64,000 nt of DNA from a virus, in the IMG/VR virus record IMGVR_UViG_3300000553_000004, positions 62,001-126,000 of that record; one strand, written 5' to 3'. The notes under the pieces are model-generated. The model saw only the letters and a program-made list of their open reading frames with translations. It was not told the origin of the DNA and searched no databases. Positions 49,617-57,710 of this stretch are shown here, in pieces. How positions within the stretch are numbered: position 1 is the first letter of the stretch; each line of letters starts with the position of its first letter. Both the position numbers and the translations under genes were made by a program.

Positions 49617-50554
49617 GTAAACACGTCATAGTTTTAATGGGAATCAACGCCGGTGGTAAATCGACGTTGGTTCAACAGTTTGTCACAGCCAAATATTTAA
49701 GAATTAACCGTGACATCACTGGAGGAACTTTGGACGGTCAGGTGAAGATTGCCGAACTTCAAATTCTTGACGGTGTGACTGACAAGATTGTTTTGGATAA
49801 TACATATCCAACCATCGAAAGCCGAAAGACCATCATTCGATTCGCCAAACATTGGGGTTCGAAAATTTCATGTTATTGGGTGACGACTTCATTTGAAGAT
49901 GCTCAGTTAAATGCCTGTCTTCGAATGATGAAAGTTGCCGGCAAACTCATGTCTCCGGAAGAGATGAAGAAGTCAAAAAATCCTAATCTATTTCCGCCTG
50001 TAGCATTGTTTAATTACAGAAAAATATTTGAAAAGCCTACCATGTCGGAGGGATTTGATGAAGTAATTGAAGTTCCATTCGTTAGGACTTGGGGTAAAGA
50101 ATATACTAATCAAGCATTGATTCTTGATTACGATGGAACGCTTCGTGATAGTATCGGTCAATACGATTATCCGATGAAAGTATCAGACATTAAAATAAAC
50201 AATATCGCCACGAACATAATTCATATGTTCAAAAGTAAAGGTTATCATATTCTCGGAGCATCCAATCAGTCCGGCATACATAAAGGAATTCTAACCTCAA
50301 CTGACGCTGAAGAATGTTTTAAGGAAACCAATCGACAATTGAATATTGACGTTGATTTCATGTATTGTCCACACGGCATTCCGCCTGTGTCTTGTTATTG
50401 TAGGAAACCGCACGTTGGTATGGGGGCGTATTTTATTGAGAAATATAAACTCAATCCAGCGGCGTGTGTTATGGTAGGCGACCAAACCACCGATGAGACA
50501 TTTGCGACTCGTTGTGGGTTCAAGTTCATATACGCAAACGAATTCTTTAAATAA
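49613..50554 (+). CDS. polynucleotide kinase-phosphatase
   Basis: 313 residues, kinase then phosphatase, the T4 Pnk order. Kinase: P-loop MGINAGGKSTL and INRD. Phosphatase of HAD type: LILDYDGTLRDS, GASNQSGI, CYCRKPHVGM and MVGDQTTDETFA; the HisB/PNKP-type cysteine cluster (CPHGIPPVSCYCRKP) suggests zinc binding. Would heal RNA or DNA ends for the RNA ligase at the left end. Placed between two PRPP/NAD genes. Confidence 0.85.
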   Translation: MSKHVIVLMGINAGGKSTLVQQFVTAKYLRINRDITGGTLDGQVKIAELQILDGVTDKIVLDNTYPTIESRKTIIRFAKHWGSKISCYWVTTSFEDAQLNACLRMMKVAGKLMSPEEMKKSKNPNLFPPVALFNYRKIFEKPTMSEGFDEVIEVPFVRTWGKEYTNQALILDYDGTLRDSIGQYDYPMKVSDIKINNIATNIIHMFKSKGYHILGASNQSGIHKGILTSTDAEECFKETNRQLNIDVDFMYCPHGIPPVSCYCRKPHVGMGAYFIEKYKLNPAACVMVGDQTTDETFATRCGFKFIYANEFFK

Positions 50555-50555
50555 T

Positions 50556-50840
50556 ATGGAAACCGCAGTCAAACCGACAGTTCCAACATCAGTGGATGAA
50601 CTTCCGTTATGGATGAAGAAAATCGTCCGACGTCAATCCATTTTGAACAAGAAATATGAGTTTGCCCACGGACAATTCGCAACGGCATACAACGACTTTC
50701 TTTCTGCTATTGATGAAGTAAACTCCGAACATGACACCGAATTCACATTTGAACAGGCAGTAGAAGAATATGGTGGTATGTTTGCAAATGATGCGCCGGA
50801 TGAAGTTGAAGATGATGATGACGAAGACGACGAAGACTGA
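50556..50840 (+). CDS. acidic-tail protein, 94 aa
   Basis: Helical protein with a strongly acidic tail (DEVEDDDDEDDED). Function unknown. ATG 50556 follows directly on the kinase-phosphatase stop. Confidence 0.62.
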   Translation: METAVKPTVPTSVDELPLWMKKIVRRQSILNKKYEFAHGQFATAYNDFLSAIDEVNSEHDTEFTFEQAVEEYGGMFANDAPDEVEDDDDEDDED

Positions 50841-50845
50841 CACGC

Positions 50846-50873
50846 TTGACTTGATATACAACTCTGATACACT
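50846..50873 (+). promoter_or_regulatory. promoter of prs
   Basis: TTGACT (50846-50851), 16 bp, TGA-TACACT (-10 at 50868-50873); ATG 9 bases downstream. Confidence 0.78.
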
Positions 50874-50882
50874 GTATTTATT

Positions 50883-51863
50883 ATGAAAGTATTCTCTGGA
50901 AGTTCTAATCCTGAATTGGTGAAGAAGATTTGTAGTCGTCTTGGTATTGAACAAGGCAACGTATATCTTCATACCTTTCCATCAGGAGAACGGTATTGTC
51001 AGTTCAAGGAAAACATCAGAGGCGAACACGTTTTCTTGGTTCAATCGACCTCAACTCCGACGAATGATAATTTGATGGAACTTTTGATAATGTGTGATGC
51101 CGCACGTCGAGCATCTGCCGAAAAGATTACCGTCGTCATGCCGTATTTTGGATATAGTAGACAAGAGAGAAAAGACAAACCTCGTGTTCCGATTTCTGCT
51201 AAATTAGTCATGGATATGATTGGTTGTTCCGGCGCAACCCGCGTTGTCACCTTAGACCTTCACGCACCAGCCATCCAAGGGTTTACCAATTTCCCCGTTG
51301 ACCAATTGAATTTCAAACCCGTATTGATAAATGAGTTGAAAAGTTATCCCATCGATTGTATTGTATCGCCTGACATCGGCGCAATCCATCGGGCGGAGGA
51401 ATATGCCGAGGCAATGAATCTCGACTTGACGGTTATTTCAAAGAAACGTAGGGGCGACACTTCCGTCGAACTTCATCAATTCATCGGCGACGTCAATAAC
51501 AAAAATGTTCTGATAGTGGATGACATGACTGAAAGTGGCGGAACTCTCATTCAGGCGGCCACTGCCTGTAAAGCCAAGGGGGCGAAAACGGTTAACTGCG
51601 CCATCGCCCACGGTTGTTTTACGGAGTTGGGCATTAAACGTTTGGTTGACGCATTCAAGCATGAAATAATTCAAAAATTGTTCGTGTCCAATTCTGTTAA
51701 ATATTCTGACAGATGGATTGACACCGCCGAACAGGAAGATGAAGATGGAACGGTTAAAGGTTGGGATTACTTTCATATCGTCAAGGTTGATATGGCGCCG
51801 ATGTTCGCCGAGGCAATCAGTCGGATAAACAAGAATCAAAGTGTAACCGAATTATTCCAATGA
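50883..51863 (+). CDS. prs: ribose-phosphate pyrophosphokinase (PRPP synthetase)
   Basis: 326 residues. Family motifs are intact: FPSGERYCQF, MPYFGYSRQERKDKPRVPIS, VTLDLHAPAIQGF, SPDIGAIHRAEEYA, the PRPP loop VLIVDDMTESGGTL. Supplies PRPP to the phage nicotinate phosphoribosyltransferase. Overlaps the next small gene by ATGA. Confidence 0.94.
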   Translation: MKVFSGSSNPELVKKICSRLGIEQGNVYLHTFPSGERYCQFKENIRGEHVFLVQSTSTPTNDNLMELLIMCDAARRASAEKITVVMPYFGYSRQERKDKPRVPISAKLVMDMIGCSGATRVVTLDLHAPAIQGFTNFPVDQLNFKPVLINELKSYPIDCIVSPDIGAIHRAEEYAEAMNLDLTVISKKRRGDTSVELHQFIGDVNNKNVLIVDDMTESGGTLIQAATACKAKGAKTVNCAIAHGCFTELGIKRLVDAFKHEIIQKLFVSNSVKYSDRWIDTAEQEDEDGTVKGWDYFHIVKVDMAPMFAEAISRINKNQSVTELFQ

Positions 51864-52084
51864 AACGCGAAACATTAGTAACATTTAGTGATTGTATGTT
51901 TGAAGGTGATTTAGGCGAAGTCATCAGTAAATTGTCCGATATCAAGAAAACTTGGAAGAAAGCCGGTTACATTGATATCCAAATTGAAATCGCAGATGAG
52001 TGGGGTTACTATGACGAACACAACACAGTCGTTAAAATTACCGGAAAAAAAGAATTGATAAACGGTAGGGATTTATTCAAATGA
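51860..52084 (+). CDS. hypothetical protein, 74 aa
   Basis: Not recognised. Alpha/beta protein with EVISKLSDIKKTWKKAGY. ATGA overlaps with both neighbours. Confidence 0.62.
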   Translation: MKRETLVTFSDCMFEGDLGEVISKLSDIKKTWKKAGYIDIQIEIADEWGYYDEHNTVVKITGKKELINGRDLFK

Positions 52085-52254
52085 AATTCTTCTCAACAAC
52101 CCGAGAAACCAAAACTAATAGTGTTTCTGATAATTGTGTTTGGTCTAGTAAAACCACGACGGTTTATAGAACTATTTTCGGAGTTAAAGTGTGGGAACTA
52201 AAATCAATTACGAGAGTGTATAAATTGGGAGAACCTTACATCGCAAAACTTTAA
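52081..52254 (+). CDS. hypothetical protein, 57 aa
   Basis: Not recognised. Ser/Thr-rich N-terminus and a beta-rich second half (TIFGVKVWELKSITRVY). Four-base overlap with the gene before. Confidence 0.55.
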   Translation: MKFFSTTRETKTNSVSDNCVWSSKTTTVYRTIFGVKVWELKSITRVYKLGEPYIAKL

Positions 52255-52257
52255 TAT

Positions 52258-52818
52258 ATGTCATCACAAATCATACTTTTTCTAAGAGGCAAGGGCCCCG
52301 ATTACAAGGGACGTTCATTATACCAATTACAAACATTACCGGATTATCGACTTGAACGTGAACATGACGTAATTCAATGGATGTTTCCCACCGACATAGC
52401 CAGTAAACATTGTAAAGATGCGCCGGTATTGACTAATGAGGACTTGGAAACCATCAAAGAAGACACGGCGATTCAAGACAATCTTCAACTGTCACTTGAT
52501 AGAATGATTAAATTCTATGAAAAGGATGATTATTGGATTACACAAAAGAATCATAATTTCCTACGGATAACGAGAATTCTTAGATGTCTATGGATTGCAG
52601 GCAGAGTTCACGATTACGTCTGTCTGTCAAGAATTCTTGATGCTATTTTCCTAGACGATAGATACACCAACATCATTACGTATGAAACATTCACGTATTG
52701 GAAATACGCCAATGATTTGGAATACTTAAAGGAAATGAGAGCGGAACAACAACAAACCGAAGATGACAGTCATAACGTCGGCGACGACAGCGACGATAAT
52801 CTTTATAATTACAGATAA
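52258..52818 (+). CDS. OGFR_N-like domain protein
   Basis: 186 residues. LPDYRLEREHDVIQWMFPT is the hallmark of the opioid growth factor receptor conserved region, a helical domain of unknown activity also found in bacteria. The C-terminal tail is acidic and Gln-rich (EQQQTEDDSHNVGDDSDD). In the operon between prs and PARP. Confidence 0.8.
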   Translation: MSSQIILFLRGKGPDYKGRSLYQLQTLPDYRLEREHDVIQWMFPTDIASKHCKDAPVLTNEDLETIKEDTAIQDNLQLSLDRMIKFYEKDDYWITQKNHNFLRITRILRCLWIAGRVHDYVCLSRILDAIFLDDRYTNIITYETFTYWKYANDLEYLKEMRAEQQQTEDDSHNVGDDSDDNLYNYR

Positions 52819-52832
52819 CACAACACCCAATT

Positions 52833-53123
52833 ATGGAAAAATACACAGCCGAAATTCAAACCCTATCTAATATGTCGGACAAAGTTGAAGGCAAACTCAA
52901 TCGGTCAATGCTCAGACGAATGGCGGTTAGATTAAATGATTCTGGTGTAAAGTTTCTTGAACAAATTAAATCCGAATGTAAAGGTATTGGGGCGACTGAT
53001 GAAGACCTCGCTGAAGAACAGGAAATATTGAGGGAATTCAACACGGCGATTTCTTTGGAAAAGCCAGAACTAACTGCCGCATATCTCAAAAGCATCGGCC
53101 GTGAAGACATGGCGAGTTGGTGA
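52833..53123 (+). CDS. hypothetical protein, 96 aa
   Basis: Not recognised. Helical throughout (EIQTLSNMSDKVEGKLNRSM). Last gene before the PARP promoter. Confidence 0.62.
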   Translation: MEKYTAEIQTLSNMSDKVEGKLNRSMLRRMAVRLNDSGVKFLEQIKSECKGIGATDEDLAEEQEILREFNTAISLEKPELTAAYLKSIGREDMASW

Positions 53124-53126
53124 GGC

Positions 53127-53154
53127 TTGACTTGTTATAGGACGATGGTAATAT
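53127..53154 (+). promoter_or_regulatory. promoter of the PARP gene
   Basis: TTGACT (53127-53132), 16 bp, TGG-TAATAT (-10 at 53149-53154); ATG 12 bases downstream. Confidence 0.75.
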
Positions 53155-53166
53155 CTCAATATTGAT

Positions 53167-54471
53167 ATGGCAAAACTCATTAAGAAAATCTCACTCGTCT
53201 GTTCCGATGGAGCAGGTGATATCGATGGAACGCAACACAATAAAGTGTGGTTCGGTGAATTATACGATAATGATGATGTAATCACTCGTTGGGGTAGGAT
53301 TCGTAACAACCTCGAAGAATCGCTTCAATCCAAAACTTTTCCCGGCGTAGGTGAAAACTTTCTCATCAAAAAGAAAGCCGAGAAGATGAGTGGTAAGAAG
53401 GGTTATACCGAATTCAAGGGTATTGACGCATCTGCTACCACCGTTGGGCCGACGACGGCTCCCACAGTTTCAGTGAATAATCTTCATGAAATTGCCAAGT
53501 CACAATTACTCAAGTCATCCTCACCTGTTCTTGACAAACTAATTGAACGTCTTGTTAAATCCAATGTTCATAAGATTACATCGTCGACCAATATTACATT
53601 GAACGATGCTACTGGGTTGTTTCAAACTCCCTTAGGCATCGTTACGCCTGACGCAATCTCCGAAGCTCGAACCATTTTGGCCGATACCCTTCCGTTTGTT
53701 CGTAAAGCCGACTACGGAACAAATCTAACTCGTCTCGTTAGTCAATACCTTAGACTAATTCCACAGGATATCGGGATGAAGTTCAATATTCAAAACATTC
53801 TTCCGAATGTTGACGCGGTTCAGAAACAAGAAGATATTCTTCAAAGTTTGGAGGCTTCTTACAAGGCGATTACCGCCGTCAAACCTACCGCAGATGGAAA
53901 TAAGACAACTCAAGAACAAGTATTTCAGGTTGATTTAGATATTGAATCGGGCCGAGAAGCATCGAGAATTGAACATTGGTTTGAAACTTCAAAGAAGGCA
54001 ATGCATGGGTATAATAATATAAAAATTACCAATGTTTATTCTATTAAAATACATGATATGTATAATAATTTCCTTCATACTGATACAAATAAAAAGGAAG
54101 TCTTTCATGGCAGTTCAATGGCAAATATTTTGAGCATTCTTAAATCAGGATTAAAAATTAGTCCGCCGGCTACTGCCGCCATCGCCGGAAAATTGTTTGG
54201 TAATGGAATTTATGGGGCAATTCATTCTACAAAATCGTTAGGATACGCTCTAAATCGATGGGGTCAGGGTGGTGTTGGTGATTCCGCATTTCTATTTGTT
54301 TGTGATTTTGCGATGGGTAATTGTTACTCCACGACTGAATATGGTTGTAGAAAGCCGGCCGATAAAGATTCCATTTGGGCAAAATCCTCTTCGGGTGGTC
54401 TTCACCACGATGAATTGATTGTATTTCAAGAATATAGAGTCAATCCGAGGTTTTTGATTGAGTGTAGATAA
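53167..54471 (+). CDS. poly(ADP-ribose) polymerase with WGR domain
   Basis: 434 residues. N-terminal WGR domain (residues 1-85: KVWFGELYDNDDVITRWGRI). A helical region follows at about 105-245, where PARP regulatory helices lie. The catalytic domain at 250-434 has the H-Y-E triad: H314 in FHGSS, Y349 in GNGIYGA, E416 in HHDELIVF. The Glu would allow poly- rather than mono-ADP-ribosylation if the fold is complete. WGR domains sense DNA or RNA ends in eukaryotic PARP1-3. Uses NAD+, which the same phage can make. Confidence 0.9.
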   Translation: MAKLIKKISLVCSDGAGDIDGTQHNKVWFGELYDNDDVITRWGRIRNNLEESLQSKTFPGVGENFLIKKKAEKMSGKKGYTEFKGIDASATTVGPTTAPTVSVNNLHEIAKSQLLKSSSPVLDKLIERLVKSNVHKITSSTNITLNDATGLFQTPLGIVTPDAISEARTILADTLPFVRKADYGTNLTRLVSQYLRLIPQDIGMKFNIQNILPNVDAVQKQEDILQSLEASYKAITAVKPTADGNKTTQEQVFQVDLDIESGREASRIEHWFETSKKAMHGYNNIKITNVYSIKIHDMYNNFLHTDTNKKEVFHGSSMANILSILKSGLKISPPATAAIAGKLFGNGIYGAIHSTKSLGYALNRWGQGGVGDSAFLFVCDFAMGNCYSTTEYGCRKPADKDSIWAKSSSGGLHHDELIVFQEYRVNPRFLIECR

Positions 54472-54516
54472 AAAATTATACTCAATTCGACGACGCATAC
54501 GATTATTTAAAACTTT

Positions 54517-54708
54517 ATGATAACCATCACTCTTAAAACCGAATATGAAAAGGTTCTTCTGGTACTTGCCCTCCGCCAGTTTGCCACAAGTGAACTGACG
54601 AAGGCCGTCCGCGAATATACGTCTGATGATGACGGTAGTATTACGAAGGGTCGTGAATTCAGCGCCCGTGGTAACGCCGCATCAGAAATCGCAAATCGAA
54701 TTGGTTAA
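54517..54708 (+). CDS. hypothetical protein, 63 aa
   Basis: Not recognised. Helical and charged (YEKVLLVLALRQFATSELTK). 45 bases after PARP. Confidence 0.58.
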   Translation: MITITLKTEYEKVLLVLALRQFATSELTKAVREYTSDDDGSITKGREFSARGNAASEIANRIG

Positions 54709-54717
54709 TTTAGACGC

Positions 54718-54745
54718 TTGACAAATAAAACAAGTATGATAGTCT
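54718..54745 (+). promoter_or_regulatory. promoter for gene at 54794
   Basis: TTGACA (54718-54723), 16 bp, TGA-TAGTCT (-10 at 54740-54745), followed by an A/C-rich leader of about 40 bases. Confidence 0.75.
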
Positions 54746-54793
54746 GTATCCGTTGTAAGTAACAAAAATTAAAAAAACAAAAAACAAAATAGC

Positions 54794-55381
54794 ATGAAAA
54801 CAAACACAAACACCGTTTCAACCAAACCCGTATACACCCTGAAAGATGCCGTCATCGACGCCATCAACGTTCTCAAGGTTTCCGGTAATTTCTCCGCCCA
54901 CGATGTCACCAAGGCGGTTCGTGAATCCGCCAACGAAGGGGATTACAATCTTCCCGGTTTGGAAGCTCCGGCTGGCAGTTCCTTCAAGTACAACGTTCGT
55001 CACAGTTCCATCAAGGAAGTCCTTGATTCGATGCTGGCTGATGGGTCGTTGAAGAATCTCGGTCTTCTGAATGTGAGTTACGATGGCAATTATCGTATCT
55101 TCGAATTCGCCGCACAATCCACCACCGCCGCGACTGGCGTTGGTTCCAGCGCAGTCGCCAGTAACAACGACGCCGATGGCGCCGACTCGGATAGTCCGGT
55201 TGCCAAACGTATCGCCGGTTACATTAGTCGTCAGGGTGGTCAAACCACCGTCCGTAATCTCCAACGGGCGCTTCATATCAACGGTCTGACCAGTAAGGAT
55301 TTGGTTGAACTGCTTGAGAAGTTGAACTACACTGTGACGGTTGGAACGCAGGACGCCTTCTCCACCTACAGCGTGGAATAA
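54794..55381 (+). CDS. probable winged-helix-like protein, 195 aa
   Basis: Two helical modules flank an Ala/Asp linker (residues 110-135). Module 1 has FSAHDVTKAVRE and SSIKEVLDSMLADGSL; module 2 has VAKRIAGYISRQGGQTTVRN and LTSKDLVELLEKLNY. Both resemble winged-helix DNA-binding units, hence a possible transcription factor; this is inference. C-ending codons suggest strong expression. Followed by a terminator. Confidence 0.6.
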   Translation: MKTNTNTVSTKPVYTLKDAVIDAINVLKVSGNFSAHDVTKAVRESANEGDYNLPGLEAPAGSSFKYNVRHSSIKEVLDSMLADGSLKNLGLLNVSYDGNYRIFEFAAQSTTAATGVGSSAVASNNDADGADSDSPVAKRIAGYISRQGGQTTVRNLQRALHINGLTSKDLVELLEKLNYTVTVGTQDAFSTYSVE

Positions 55382-55402
55382 CAAATTAAGGCCCAATATC
55401 AA

Positions 55403-55434
55403 AAAGGGAGATGGCAAAAACCATCTCCCTTTTG
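55403..55434 (+). terminator. rho-independent terminator
   Basis: AAAGGGAGATGG (55403-55414) pairs over 12 bp with CCATCTCCCTTT (55421-55432), loop CAAAAA. Confidence 0.85.
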
Positions 55435-55445
55435 TTTGATGGGGC

Positions 55446-55473
55446 TTGACTTTTATAAAATGACTGTTAGTAT
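55446..55473 (+). promoter_or_regulatory. promoter of the envelope gene cluster
   Basis: TTGACT (55446-55451), 16 bp, TAGTAT (55468-55473), then an A/C-rich leader of about 35 bases. Confidence 0.75.
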
Positions 55474-55514
55474 TCTTTTACGGCAACAACAATAACAAAA
55501 AACAAAAAAAACTT

Positions 55515-56300
55515 ATGGCTACACAATTGACCCCTGAACAAAAGAAACAACGACTTCAACTCGGCCTCAACATCGCCGGTGTCTGTCTTATCGCCGCCTT
55601 CGTAGGCCCATTCGCAGTCACCATTCTACACGGATTGGGTATTCTGTTCGCAGTCGGTATCACCGTCGTCACCTGCTGGACTGCAATGAAATTTATGGGA
55701 TGGTTCACCCTTATGATTGCCAACGCCAGTTTGAAGGCGATGAAGTCACAAGCGATGAAGAATCCCGTCGAAACTCTCCAAGTCGAATATGTCAAGAAAC
55801 AGTCGGCCCTCGACCAATATAAGGCAAACATTCGAGTATTCATCGGTCAGGTGGCGGCCTTTAGTGACCAAGTTAAGAAGTATGTCAAGGATGGTCTTGA
55901 AGACGCCGACGTCTATGTCGGACAACTCGCCAAAATGAAACAGTTACTCGAACTTCGTGAACAGAAGTATAGTGACGCTCAAGACTCACTGGCCGCTTTC
56001 GCCGACACGATTCAACGGACTGACAAGAAGTGGAAGATGGCATGTGCGGCGTCCGCCATGAACGAGGCGGCTGGTCAGATGGATGGTGATGCCTTCGACA
56101 AGATTTGTATCGAAACGGCCCTTGACAGTGTTCAGACGAAACTCAACGAATCCTTCGCTGACCTCGATTTGGCCCTCTTGGATGACGACAAGGCCAAGAA
56201 ACAAATTGCAGACAAGAAACTGAAACAGATTCCCAGCGGTGTCATCGAAGTGTCTGCTACTCCTGTGACCGTCACTCGTCAGAAGTTCTCCAGTAATTAA
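55515..56300 (+). CDS. membrane-anchored coiled-coil protein, 261 aa
   Basis: Two hydrophobic segments near the N-terminus (GVCLIAAFVGPFAVTILHG and LGILFAVGITVVTCW, with a third weaker one) and a long coiled coil over residues 90-240 (YVKKQSALDQYKANIRVF). The layout recalls PspA- or stomatin-like scaffolds, but there is no clear homology. Likely inner membrane with a cytoplasmic rod. Confidence 0.68.
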   Translation: MATQLTPEQKKQRLQLGLNIAGVCLIAAFVGPFAVTILHGLGILFAVGITVVTCWTAMKFMGWFTLMIANASLKAMKSQAMKNPVETLQVEYVKKQSALDQYKANIRVFIGQVAAFSDQVKKYVKDGLEDADVYVGQLAKMKQLLELREQKYSDAQDSLAAFADTIQRTDKKWKMACAASAMNEAAGQMDGDAFDKICIETALDSVQTKLNESFADLDLALLDDDKAKKQIADKKLKQIPSGVIEVSATPVTVTRQKFSSN

Positions 56301-56331
56301 CAAACAACAACAAACAACAATAATAATAGTT

Positions 56332-56475
56332 ATGACTAAAAAGTTCCAAATCATCTCTCTAATCATCATCACGGTTATTTCGTTAATCGTATATGTCGTG
56401 GTGAACGAAGCCAAAACCCCCGTCGCCGATGGTCAAGATAGTTCGGATGGCAATACCGACGTCCAACCTCAATAA
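56332..56475 (+). CDS. tiny membrane protein, 47 aa
   Basis: One membrane helix (IISLIIITVISLIVYVVV) and a 25-residue acidic tail. A/C-rich leader of the same type as the neighbours supports expression. Confidence 0.62.
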   Translation: MTKKFQIISLIIITVISLIVYVVVNEAKTPVADGQDSSDGNTDVQPQ

Positions 56476-56506
56476 TAGTAATTAACAATAATTAACAATT
56501 AAATTT

Positions 56507-57619
56507 ATGAAACAACTAATCACGCTCGCAGTTCTGATGGCATTCGCCTTGATTGACATCGATGCTTCAGCCCAAACCAACCTCTTTATCAGAGGGGATA
56601 TGAACATCAAGTTCAATACTCACTTGAATCCGCCGGGGACTAAGAACATTCAAGATGTCTATAACATCAACGTCAACGTCGCCAACAGTGTATTGTTCCA
56701 TGGCAAAATGTCTGACCGCCCGCAGGTTATCGAAGGGATGTTCTCCAAGGCCATCACACAACCCCGTTCATTGAAATATGATGTTAATTGTGACGTTGTG
56801 AATCCTCGCAATCCGGCGCAGACTAAAAACATTGGTCGTATGTATGGCGTGGTTCCGATTTCATCTGATGGTGTGTATCACTACGATGGTAATGGCAATT
56901 CCATTCCGCTTGTGATTGACATTCTACCGATGGGTACGGCCGGTGGCTTTACAAGTAAATTCACGGGAACGGCTTCTGGTAAACCATTGGTCCGTCCTTC
57001 GAATTGGACTGATACTATTCGTGAATCCGTCAACATCAGTCGTATTGTCAATGGAAAGCCCATGACGGTTGTATTGAAACGTTATGACAAGATGGATTTT
57101 AACAACGTGGTTCTCGCTCAGGGGCCGGTTCAAATGTATCAATCTGTCACCGTCAACGGTACGATGTTGTATGATTATGATAAGAAATGTTGGTTCTTCA
57201 ACAACTTTACCGTGTCTTATGCCGAAGGTCAGAATGTTAAACTTGACCGTGTGGCCGGAACTATTCGTTGGGTTCCCGACGCACATCGTTCAGGAAATGG
57301 TCTTGGACAGTATGAATTCGATATCCGTGTGAATGAACCTATGCCGGATGGTTCGGCAGTGTTCGCCGCTCCGACTGATGAATCGTCCTTCTTCGCCACC
57401 GACGCAGCGGTTCCTGGATTGACCGGTACGATGAAATACAAGGATACACTCGACCCGACGACGGTTGACGCCTCCAAAGACCCGACTGGCGATGACGCAG
57501 TTACAACTTCATCCTCTGTGGCAATTGATTTGAATGGTAATAATATCAACAAATCACAAACTATGGTTCTGGCGAAAGTTATTCTCTTCGCCTCGGTGAT
57601 TCCGATGAACGGTGATTAA
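56507..57619 (+). CDS. secreted protein, 370 aa
   Basis: Signal peptide (LITLAVLMAFALIDIDASAQ, probable cleavage after SAQ or ASA). The mature part is beta-rich with Asn/Thr/Asp, no transmembrane segment. Not recognised. Likely periplasmic or outer-membrane associated. Good C-ending codon use. Confidence 0.7.
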   Translation: MKQLITLAVLMAFALIDIDASAQTNLFIRGDMNIKFNTHLNPPGTKNIQDVYNINVNVANSVLFHGKMSDRPQVIEGMFSKAITQPRSLKYDVNCDVVNPRNPAQTKNIGRMYGVVPISSDGVYHYDGNGNSIPLVIDILPMGTAGGFTSKFTGTASGKPLVRPSNWTDTIRESVNISRIVNGKPMTVVLKRYDKMDFNNVVLAQGPVQMYQSVTVNGTMLYDYDKKCWFFNNFTVSYAEGQNVKLDRVAGTIRWVPDAHRSGNGLGQYEFDIRVNEPMPDGSAVFAAPTDESSFFATDAAVPGLTGTMKYKDTLDPTTVDASKDPTGDDAVTTSSSVAIDLNGNNINKSQTMVLAKVILFASVIPMNGD

Positions 57620-57630
57620 TAAACCAAGGC

Positions 57631-57659
57631 TTGACCATGTGAACTAACTCTGATATTAT
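57631..57659 (+). promoter_or_regulatory. promoter of the outer-membrane barrel gene
   Basis: TTGACC (57631-57636), 17 bp, TGA-TATTAT (-10 at 57654-57659). Flanked by the palindrome at 57639-57675. Confidence 0.75.
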
Positions 57660-57675
57660 GTTGGAGTTAGTTCAC
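57639..57675. promoter_or_regulatory. 12-bp palindromic operator across the -10 box
   Basis: GTGAACTAACTC (57639-57650) and GAGTTAGTTCAC (57664-57675) are perfect inverted copies centred on the -10. The left arm is in the promoter spacer, so it is not transcribed, which argues for a DNA-level binding site rather than an RNA hairpin. Confidence 0.7.
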
Positions 57676-57710
57676 ACAAAAACAAAAACAAAACAGTTAA
57701 AAACAAAAAC

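Noticed and set aside
54818-55417. 199-codon minus-strand frame
   Set aside because: Shadow of the 54794 gene and runs into the terminator; composition follows from C-ending codons on the other strand.
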